Origin: Comamonadaceae bacterium
Lineage (GTDB): Bacteria; Pseudomonadota; Gammaproteobacteria; Burkholderiales; Burkholderiaceae_C
Assembly: GCA_947458345.1 (NCBI GenBank)
Contig: CANHBU010000013.1
Location: forward strand, 1 to 13,633
Reading direction: 5' to 3'
Length of the DNA: 13,633 nucleotides
In this document: positions 8,484 through 13,633 of the stretch, piece by piece
How the letters are laid out: each line of letters starts with the position of its first letter
Numbering within the stretch: the stretch's first letter is position 1
Made by a program: the position numbers and the translations under genes
Notes under the pieces: generated by a model
What the model was told of the DNA's origin: nothing
The model's database searches: none
The model's input: only the letters and a program-made list of their open reading frames with translations

Positions 8484-8576
8484 GAGGGTTGGCCAATCAG
8501 TCCCCGTGCGGAGGCGGGGGTGGAGGAAGCAACGCAAGGCGGTGCAATCGAACGCCTTCGTTGCACCGAAACCCTC
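8484..8576 (+). ncRNA. Structured hppA 5' leader with two mutually exclusive hairpins (candidate RNA switch)
   Basis: A closing helix P1 pairs GAGGGTT (8484-8490) with AACCCTC (8570-8576). Inside it P2 pairs CCCCG (8502-8506) with CGGGG (8515-8519). The third element has two alternatives of about equal length. In form A, GCAACG+AAGGCG (8529-8534, 8536-8541) pairs with CGCCTTCGTTGC (8553-8564), 12 bp with one bulged C. In form B, CGGTGCAA+CGAA (8540-8547, 8549-8552) pairs with TTCGTTGCACCG (8557-8568), 12 bp with one bulged base. A and B share bases and exclude each other. The hppA GGAG lies 13 nt beyond P1. No U-tract follows, so control, if any, would be on translation or stability. I do not recognise it as a known riboswitch class. 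Confidence 0.4.
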
Positions 8577-8588
8577 ACGTCTAAAAAT

Positions 8589-8592
8589 GGAG
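8589..8592 (+). promoter_or_regulatory. Ribosome binding site of hppA
   Basis: GGAG with a 7-nt spacer to the ATG at 8600; a strong match that fixes the start. It lies immediately downstream of the structured leader. Confidence 0.75.
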
Positions 8593-8599
8593 TATTGAT

Positions 8600-10795
8600 A
8601 TGACGGGCAACTCCGCGCTCATGCTGGCGCTGGTATGTGGACTCATTGCAGTCGTCTACGGCTTTTGGGCTCGTAGCTGGATTCTTTCTCAGGACGCGGG
8701 CAACCCCCGCATGCAGGAAATCGCCGCGGCCATTCAAACCGGTGCAGCGGCCTATCCGGCCAGACAGTACAAGACCATCTCGGTCGTTGGCGTCATTTTG
8801 GCCGTGCTGATCGGTGTGTTTCTTGACGCCAAGACGGCGATCGGCTTTGTGGTCGGCGCGGTGCTGTCAGGCGCCTGTGGCTTTATCGGCATGAATGTTT
8901 CGGTGCGCGCCAACGTGCGCACCGCACAGGCGGCGACCAAAGGGATAGGTCCGGCGCTCGATGTGGCCTTCCGCGGCGGCGCCATCACCGGCATGCTCGT
9001 GGTCGGACTGGGCCTGCTCGGTGTGACCGGCTTTTACTGGTTCCTGGTGGGCAGCAACCCGGCCTCCGACAAAACACTTGCGGCGCTGCTCAATCCGCTG
9101 ATCGGCTTTGCCTTCGGCTCTTCTCTGATCTCCATCTTTGCGCGCCTGGGCGGCGGCATCTTCACCAAGGGCGCCGACGTCGGCGCCGATCTGGTGGGCA
9201 AAGTCGAAGCGGGCATCCCGGAGGACGATCCGCGCAATCCAGCGGTGATCGCCGACAACGTCGGCGACAACGTGGGCGACTGCGCCGGCATGGCCGCCGA
9301 CCTGTTCGAGACCTACGCGGTCACGCTCATTGCGACCATGGTGCTCGGCGCGCTGCTGGTGACCGCAGCGCCTCTGAACGCCGTGCTCTACCCCTTGGGC
9401 CTGGGCGCGGTCTCGATCGTGGCCTCGATCATCGGCTGCTTTTTCGTCAAGGCCGCACCGGGCATGAAAAACGTGATGCCCGCGCTGTACAAGGGCTTGG
9501 CGATTGCCGGCGTGCTGTCTCTGGTGGCTTTCTACTTCGTGACCAACTGGATGATGCCCGACAACGTCTTGGGCGCTGCAGGCAGCCAAATGAAGCTCTT
9601 TGGCAGCTGCGTGGTCGGACTGGTGCTGACGGCCTTGCTGGTGTGGATCACCGAGTACTACACCGGCACCCAGTATGCGCCGGTGCAGCACATTGCGCAG
9701 GCCTCGACCACCGGACATGGCACCAACATCATCGCCGGTCTGGGTGTCTCGATGCGCTCGACCGCATGGCCGGTGATCTTCGTGTGTATCGCCATCATCG
9801 TGGCCTACAGCTTGGCGGGCCTTTATGGCATTGCGGTGGCCGCCATGTCCATGCTCAGCATGGCCGGCATCATCGTGGCGCTCGACGCCTACGGCCCCAT
9901 CACCGACAACGCCGGCGGTATCGCCGAAATGTCTGAACTGCCCGCCTCGGTGCGCGACATCACCGACCCGCTCGATGCGGTGGGCAACACCACCAAGGCC
10001 GTCACCAAGGGCTACGCGATCGGCTCGGCTGGCCTGGCAGCGCTGGTCCTGTTTGCCGACTACACCCACAAGCTCGAGAGCTACGGCAAGGCCATCAGCT
10101 TTGACCTGAGCGATCCGATGGTCATCGTCGGTCTGTTCATCGGTGGCCTGATCCCCTACCTGTTTGGCGCCATGGCCATGGAGGCGGTCGGTCGTGCGGC
10201 TGGCTCGGTGGTGGTCGAGGTGCGGCGGCAGTTCAAGGAGATCAAGGGCATCATGGAAGGCACGGCCAAGCCCGAATACGGCCGCGCCGTCGACATGCTG
10301 ACCGGTGCTGCGATCAAGGAAATGATGATTCCTTCGCTGCTTCCCGTGGTGGTGCCCATCGTGGTGGGGCTGGTGCTCGGGCCGAAGGCGCTGGGCGGTC
10401 TGCTCATGGGCACCATCATCACTGGCCTGTTCGTGGCCATTTCCATGTGCACCGGTGGCGGGGCCTGGGACAACGCCAAGAAGTACATCGAAGACGGCCA
10501 TCACGGTGGCAAAGGCTCTGAGGCGCACAAGGCCGCGGTGACCGGTGACACCGTGGGCGACCCCTACAAGGACACGGCCGGCCCTGCGGTCAATCCCCTG
10601 ATCAAGATCATCAACATCGTGGCTCTGCTCATCGTGCCCCTGATGATGAAGTTCCACGCCGACGTGCAGGCCGCGCCCGCCGCCCCCGCTGCGGCCGTGA
10701 GCGCTCCGGCAGCCACCACTGCGGCTCCTGCTGCGGCTCCTGCTGCGCCTGCAGCCTCCGAGGCGGCCCCTGCTGCATCGGCGCCGACGAAATAA
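8600..10795 (+). CDS. hppA: Membrane-bound proton-pumping pyrophosphatase (K+-independent type)
   Basis: An integral inner-membrane pump coupling PPi hydrolysis to ion export. The 731 residues form about 16 membrane helices. The PPi site is intact: [20 protein letters not shown] (193-212) and [20 protein letters not shown] (213-232), with further acidic motifs at [15 protein letters not shown] and [21 protein letters not shown]. In [13 protein letters not shown] the Lys466 and Thr469 occupy the positions that mark the K+-independent subfamily (K+-dependent enzymes have Ala there), so a proton pump is the better call than the generic label sodium-translocating. After the last helix a low-complexity tail, residues about 689-731, is almost only Ala, Pro, Ser and Thr and contains a 12-bp tandem DNA repeat (10721-10744). 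The start has a good GGAG; a strong terminator follows. Divergent from the soluble ppa. Confidence 0.95.
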   Translation: MTGNSALMLALVCGLIAVVYGFWARSWILSQDAGNPRMQEIAAAIQTGAAAYPARQYKTISVVGVILAVLIGVFLDAKTAIGFVVGAVLSGACGFIGMNVSVRANVRTAQAATKGIGPALDVAFRGGAITGMLVVGLGLLGVTGFYWFLVGSNPASDKTLAALLNPLIGFAFGSSLISIFARLGGGIFTKGADVGADLVGKVEAGIPEDDPRNPAVIADNVGDNVGDCAGMAADLFETYAVTLIATMVLGALLVTAAPLNAVLYPLGLGAVSIVASIIGCFFVKAAPGMKNVMPALYKGLAIAGVLSLVAFYFVTNWMMPDNVLGAAGSQMKLFGSCVVGLVLTALLVWITEYYTGTQYAPVQHIAQASTTGHGTNIIAGLGVSMRSTAWPVIFVCIAIIVAYSLAGLYGIAVAAMSMLSMAGIIVALDAYGPITDNAGGIAEMSELPASVRDITDPLDAVGNTTKAVTKGYAIGSAGLAALVLFADYTHKLESYGKAISFDLSDPMVIVGLFIGGLIPYLFGAMAMEAVGRAAGSVVVEVRRQFKEIKGIMEGTAKPEYGRAVDMLTGAAIKEMMIPSLLPVVVPIVVGLVLGPKALGGLLMGTIITGLFVAISMCTGGGAWDNAKKYIEDGHHGGKGSEAHKAAVTGDTVGDPYKDTAGPAVNPLIKIINIVALLIVPLMMKFHADVQAAPAAPAAAVSAPAATTAAPAAAPAAPAASEAAPAASAPTK
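10721..10744 (+). repeat. 12-bp tandem repeat (two copies) in the hppA Ala/Pro tail
   Basis: GCGGCTCCTGCT occurs twice in tandem (10721-10732 and 10733-10744), followed by a diverged partial copy. It is in frame and encodes an Ala-Ala-Pro-Ala unit, so slippage here would change tail length without breaking the frame. Confidence 0.8.
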
Positions 10796-10817
10796 GCCTA
10801 ACGGCGCTTGGCCCAAC

Positions 10818-10850
10818 AAGCCCGCTCGGAAAACCGAGCGGGCTTTTTTT
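10818..10850 (+). terminator. Strong intrinsic terminator after hppA
   Basis: AGCCCGCTCGG (10819-10829) pairs perfectly with CCGAGCGGGCT (10834-10844) around an AAAA loop, and a run of seven T residues spans 10844-10850. It begins 23 nt after the hppA stop and insulates the downstream GntR operon. Confidence 0.95.
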
Positions 10851-10907
10851 CGACCCGCTCTCGCCGGCCCCAGGAAAACCCGCAGGCCGGTCGCGGCGCG
10901 AATTTGT

Positions 10908-11708
10908 ATGATGACCCGACAAGCCCACCCATCTGCGATGCGCCCAGACCTGCTCGAACTGCTGCCCGGCCACCCGACCCTGACCGATCAGGTGGCGGCG
11001 CAGTTGCTCAGCCGCATCGAAGACGGCGCGCTGCCTGCCAATGCGAGGCTGCCCACTGAGACCCAGATGTCGGCGCAGTTTGGCGTCTCCAGGACCGTCG
11101 TGCGTGAAGCAGTCAGCCGACTCAAGTCCATGGGCCGCCTCATCTCGCGGCAGGGCTCAGGGGTCTTCGTCGCGCCGCTCAACAGCGCCCGCGCCCTCGC
11201 CTTCGACCCGTCGGTGCTCGGCTCCATGGACGCCGTGCTGCAAGTGGTCGAAGTGCGGCGGGTGCTCGAAGGCGAAGTCTGCGCTTTGGCCGCCGAAAGA
11301 ATGGATGCCCAAAAAGCCGGACACATCAAGCAGGCGCTCGATCGCCTGAACCAGGCCGTCGCGCAGGGTCACGACGGGGTCGAGGAAGATCTGGCCTTTC
11401 ATCGCAGCATTGCGCGGGCCGCCGACAACCCGCATTTTGAACACCTGCTCGGCTTTTTGGAGCAGTACCAGCGCGATGCGATGCGCGTGACCCGCGCCAA
11501 CGAATCGATGCACCAGGCATTCCTGAGTGCCGTCAACCGCGAGCACCAAGCCATGGTCGTGGCCATCACCCAAGGCGATCGCGCCGCCGCCCGGCGAGCG
11601 GCGGTACGGCACATGGCCAATGCGGCCAAACGCATCGAACAGGCCGACCCAAAGACCCAACGTGCCTTGCGCCAGTTGCTCGCACGGCCCGAAGCACTGC
11701 GACACTGA
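10908..11708 (+). CDS. GntR family regulator, FadR/FCD subfamily
   Basis: A 266-residue DNA-binding regulator. The N-terminal winged helix (about 25-90) contains LPTETQMSAQFGVSRTVVREAVSRL (split across 48-72) and the wing GRLISRQGSGVFV (76-88). The C-terminal FCD ligand domain (about 108-245) has the metal/ligand pattern Asp161 and His165 in DLAFHRSIARAADNPHFEHLL, His213 in NREHQAMVVAI and His235 in AAVRHMANA. Such proteins usually repress an adjacent sugar-acid catabolic operon and are released by a substrate or intermediate. The gene is 7 bp upstream of ltnD, so the ligand is likely a four-carbon sugar acid or its oxidised form (inference). Start is uncertain: ATG at 10908, 10911 or Met11 at 10938; none has a good ribosome binding site, and TATGAT at 10907-10912 resembles a -10 box. 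Confidence 0.9.
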   Translation: MMTRQAHPSAMRPDLLELLPGHPTLTDQVAAQLLSRIEDGALPANARLPTETQMSAQFGVSRTVVREAVSRLKSMGRLISRQGSGVFVAPLNSARALAFDPSVLGSMDAVLQVVEVRRVLEGEVCALAAERMDAQKAGHIKQALDRLNQAVAQGHDGVEEDLAFHRSIARAADNPHFEHLLGFLEQYQRDAMRVTRANESMHQAFLSAVNREHQAMVVAITQGDRAAARRAAVRHMANAAKRIEQADPKTQRALRQLLARPEALRH

Positions 11709-11715
11709 AAGAAAC

Positions 11716-12633
11716 ATGCAAACCACACACACCAAGACGCTGGGCGTCGTCGGTCTGGGCTCGATGGGCATGGGCGCGGCCCGCTCGGCCCTGCGCTCAG
11801 GCGTGCGCACCTGGGGCTGCGACAGCCGCGAGCAGGCACGCGAGCAGTTCGCCCAGTTCGGCGGACAGGCCGTGGCGACGCCGCGCGAACTGGCCCCACA
11901 CTGCCAAGTGGTGCTGGTGCTGGTGGTCAATGCCGCACAAACCGAAGACGTGCTGTTTGGACCCGAAGGCCTGGCCGATCAGCTTGCGCCTGGCTCGGTG
12001 GTGATTTGCTCGGCAACCGTCGATCCTGCTGCGCCCCCGCAATGGGAGGCGCGGCTGGCGCAAAAAGGCTTGCTGCTGATCGACGGGCCGGTCTCCGGCG
12101 GCGCCAAAAAGGCAGCCGAGGGTCAAATGACGGTGATGGCCTCGGGCCCTGCGCAGGCCTTCGAGGCCGCTGCAGAGCTGATGCAAGCCTTCGCCGGCAA
12201 GGTCTACCGGCTCGGCGATCAGGTGGGCATCGGCTCGACGGTCAAGATGGTCAACCAGCATCTGGCCGGCGTACACATCGCCAGCGCCTGTGAGGCCATG
12301 GCGCTGGGCATACGGGCCGGCGCTGACCCCAAGCAGCTCTATGAGGTGATCTGCAACTCGGCCGGCATGAGCTGGATGTTCCAGAACCGGGTTCCCCACA
12401 TTCTGGAAGGTGACTACACGCCGCTGTCAGCCGTCAACATCTTCGTCAAGGATCTGGGCATCGTGCTCGATGCAGCGCGCAAGCTGGCCTTCCCGCTGCC
12501 TCTGGCCGCAGCGGCGCACCAGCTCTACCTGGCCACAGCGGCCATGGGACATGGCGGCGAAGACGACGCGGCTGTCGTGAAGTACTACGCCGCTCTGGCG
12601 GGACTCGAGCTGCCCGCAAAGGATGGCCCATGA
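11716..12633 (+). CDS. ltnD: L-threonate dehydrogenase-type oxidoreductase (3-hydroxyisobutyrate dehydrogenase family)
   Basis: A 305-residue NAD-dependent beta-hydroxyacid dehydrogenase. The Rossmann motif LGVVGLGSMGMGAARSAL (9-26) binds the dinucleotide. DGPVSGGAKKAAEGQMTVM (123-141) is the substrate-binding signature, with catalytic Lys177 and Asn180 in GSTVKMVNQHLAG (173-185), and FVKDLGIVLDAARK (243-256) lies in the helical C-terminal domain. LtnD oxidises L-threonate to 2-oxo-tetronate. The assignment to LtnD rather than to another family member rests mainly on the next gene, a DUF1537 kinase with which LtnD and its relatives form the four-carbon acid-sugar pathway. Start ATG 11716 is the first after the GntR stop; the much longer open frame upstream is a shadow. 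Its stop overlaps the otnK start (ATGA). Confidence 0.87.
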   Translation: MQTTHTKTLGVVGLGSMGMGAARSALRSGVRTWGCDSREQAREQFAQFGGQAVATPRELAPHCQVVLVLVVNAAQTEDVLFGPEGLADQLAPGSVVICSATVDPAAPPQWEARLAQKGLLLIDGPVSGGAKKAAEGQMTVMASGPAQAFEAAAELMQAFAGKVYRLGDQVGIGSTVKMVNQHLAGVHIASACEAMALGIRAGADPKQLYEVICNSAGMSWMFQNRVPHILEGDYTPLSAVNIFVKDLGIVLDAARKLAFPLPLAAAAHQLYLATAAMGHGGEDDAAVVKYYAALAGLELPAKDGP

Positions 12634-13633
12634 TTTTGGGCGTGATCGCAGACGATTTCACCGGTGCCACCGACGTGGCCAGCATGCTGGTGCGCGCGGG
12701 CATGCGCACCGTGCAGGTGATCGGCGTGCCCCGCGATGCGCTGCCCCAGGCCGACGCCGTGGTGATTGCGCTCAAGACGCGGACCTGCGCGCCGTCAGAA
12801 GCGGTCGATCTGAGCCTACAGGCCCTGGCCGCCTTGCAAGGCGCAGGCGCGCGGCAGATCTACTTCAAGTACTGCTCCACCTTCGACTCGACCGCCCAAG
12901 GCAATATTGGGCCGGTGGCCGATGCCCTGATGAAAGCGCTCAAGGCCCGAATCACCATCGCGTGCCCGGCTTTCCCCGAAAACGGTCGCACCGTGTTTCG
13001 CGGCCATCTTTTCGTCGGCGATCTGCTGCTAAGCGACTCCAGCATGCGCACGCACCCGCTCACGCCCATGCTGGACGCCAACCTCGTGCGGGTGCTGCAG
13101 CCTCAGACCGAGCAGCAGGTGGGTTTGCTGCCCGAGCCCGTGGTGGCGCAAGGGCCCAATGCCGTCCGCCAAGCCCTCCAAGCTTTGCAAAGCCAGGGTA
13201 CGGGCATCGCGGTGGCCGATGCGATCGGCAACGAAGACCTGCTGTGCCTGGCCGAGGCTTGCGCCGATTTGCCGTTGGTGACCGCCGGCTCCGGCCTTGC
13301 GCTGGGCCTGGGGCCAGCCTACGCGCGCCGCGGCTGGTTCACGCCCCAGGCCGAGGCGGCGCAATTGCAGCAGGTTGGGGGCGCGGCTGCCGTCGTCAGC
13401 GGCTCGTGCTCGCAAGCCACACAAGCCCAGATCGCACACTGGAAGGCCGCTGGCTTGGCGAGCCTGCAGATCGACCCCCTGGCGGTGCAAGAGGGTCGAG
13501 AAAATGTGCAGCACTTGAAGACCCAGGCGCTGGCCCTGCTCGATCGCGGGCCGGTGCTGGTTCACGCCGCGGCCGACCCCGACAGCGTGCGGGCTGCGCA
13601 AAGCCTGCTGGGCGCACAGCAGGCCGGCGAGCT
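12630..13633 (+). CDS. otnK: 3-oxo-tetronate 4-kinase, DUF1537 family (truncated by window edge)
   Basis: Phosphorylates 3-oxo-tetronate with ATP, after which an OtnC-type decarboxylase yields dihydroxyacetone phosphate. The 334 residues visible begin with the family signature MILGVIADDFTGATDVASML and contain FKYCSTFDSTAQGNIGPVADA (about 88-108) with the conserved STFDST; this is the N-terminal substrate domain. The C-terminal nucleotide-binding domain begins near AAVVSGSCSQATQAQI (about 252-267) and runs off the window; the family is usually a little over 400 residues. The start ATG at 12630 overlaps the ltnD stop by 4 nt, so the two proteins should be made in fixed ratio. The family also includes D-threonate and D-erythronate kinases; the OtnK call rests on the ltnD neighbour. 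Confidence 0.88.
   Translation, partial: MILGVIADDFTGATDVASMLVRAGMRTVQVIGVPRDALPQADAVVIALKTRTCAPSEAVDLSLQALAALQGAGARQIYFKYCSTFDSTAQGNIGPVADALMKALKARITIACPAFPENGRTVFRGHLFVGDLLLSDSSMRTHPLTPMLDANLVRVLQPQTEQQVGLLPEPVVAQGPNAVRQALQALQSQGTGIAVADAIGNEDLLCLAEACADLPLVTAGSGLALGLGPAYARRGWFTPQAEAAQLQQVGGAAAVVSGSCSQATQAQIAHWKAAGLASLQIDPLAVQEGRENVQHLKTQALALLDRGPVLVHAAADPDSVRAAQSLLGAQQAGE

Larger units (their letters stand above)
8331..8599. promoter_or_regulatory. Divergent ppa/hppA intergenic region
   Basis: Holds the promoters of two pyrophosphatase genes. A 10-bp palindrome CGCATATGCG lies at 8379-8388, nearer ppa. A weak plus-strand -35/-10 candidate (TTGCTC 8406-8411, 17-nt spacer, TACTGA 8429-8434) could serve hppA but matches the consensus poorly. 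The hppA-proximal third (8484-8576) folds into a structured leader described separately. No small gene is supported here. Confidence 0.5.

Noticed and set aside
8541..8567. NtrC-type operator (TGCACC and GGTGCA half-sites)
   Set aside because: The half-sites occur in the reverse order (GGTGCA first) and 15 nt apart, unlike the NtrC arrangement of TGCAC-N5-GTGCA; they are better explained as an RNA stem.
8331..8599. Fluoride riboswitch upstream of a pyrophosphatase gene
   Set aside because: Such riboswitches are known for pyrophosphatase genes, but I could not find the conserved core or its pseudoknot in either direction.
8867..10819. 650-codon open frame on the minus strand opposite hppA
   Set aside because: It is a shadow of the hppA codon pattern in high-GC DNA: the protein is an Arg/His/Gly-rich mixture with no fold or motif, while the opposite strand encodes a complete pyrophosphatase.

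Overview
The window is high-GC, densely packed chromosomal DNA. Its gene content points to a betaproteobacterium of the order Burkholderiales, most likely close to the Comamonadaceae. The clues are the linked set ECF sigma factor / DUF3619 / DUF3106 / RDD protein, the characteristic N-termini of IlvB and of the sigma factor, and the neighbouring nadE-glnB and ppa/hppA pairs. I see no mobile element, CRISPR array, tRNA or rRNA gene; it reads as ordinary core and near-core chromosome. The family and order assignments come from recognising the sequences, not from a search.

Layout. (1) 1-704, minus: the N-terminal part of acetolactate synthase large subunit, cut by the window edge. (2) 705-1016: divergent control region. 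(3) 1017-4405, plus: a tightly packed run of ECF-type sigma factor, DUF3619 single-pass membrane protein, exported DUF3106 protein, RDD membrane protein, a 29-codon mini-ORF, diacylglycerol kinase DgkA and a LOG-family phosphoribohydrolase. Several junctions are start/stop overlaps. (4) 4440-6517, minus: nadE (glutamine-dependent NAD+ synthetase) followed by glnB (PII). (5) 6568-7770, plus: a FemAB-like/GNAT-fold protein. (6) 7791-8330, minus: soluble inorganic pyrophosphatase, divergent from (7) 8600-10795, plus: membrane proton-pumping pyrophosphatase hppA, which has an Ala/Pro-rich tail and ends at a strong terminator. (8) 10908-13633, plus: a GntR/FCD regulator, ltnD and the start of otnK, the front of a four-carbon sugar-acid (threonate-type) catabolic operon that continues beyond the window.

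How the genes work together. The sigma, DUF3619 and DUF3106 genes have the architecture of an envelope-sensing system: cytoplasmic sigma factor, single-pass membrane protein that could be its anti-sigma factor, and exported helical protein. DgkA (lipid recycling) and the RDD protein could be envelope outputs. The two pyrophosphatases share a divergent intergenic region. One hydrolyses PPi to pull biosynthesis forward, the other recovers its energy as a proton gradient. LtnD and OtnK are consecutive-pathway enzymes under a likely local FCD-type repressor.

Most interesting observations: a structured 5' leader of hppA with a closing helix and two mutually exclusive 12-bp hairpins, which has the look of an RNA switch; the candidate sigma/anti-sigma module; and the mini-ORF whose start and stop both overlap its neighbours' stop and start as ATGA.
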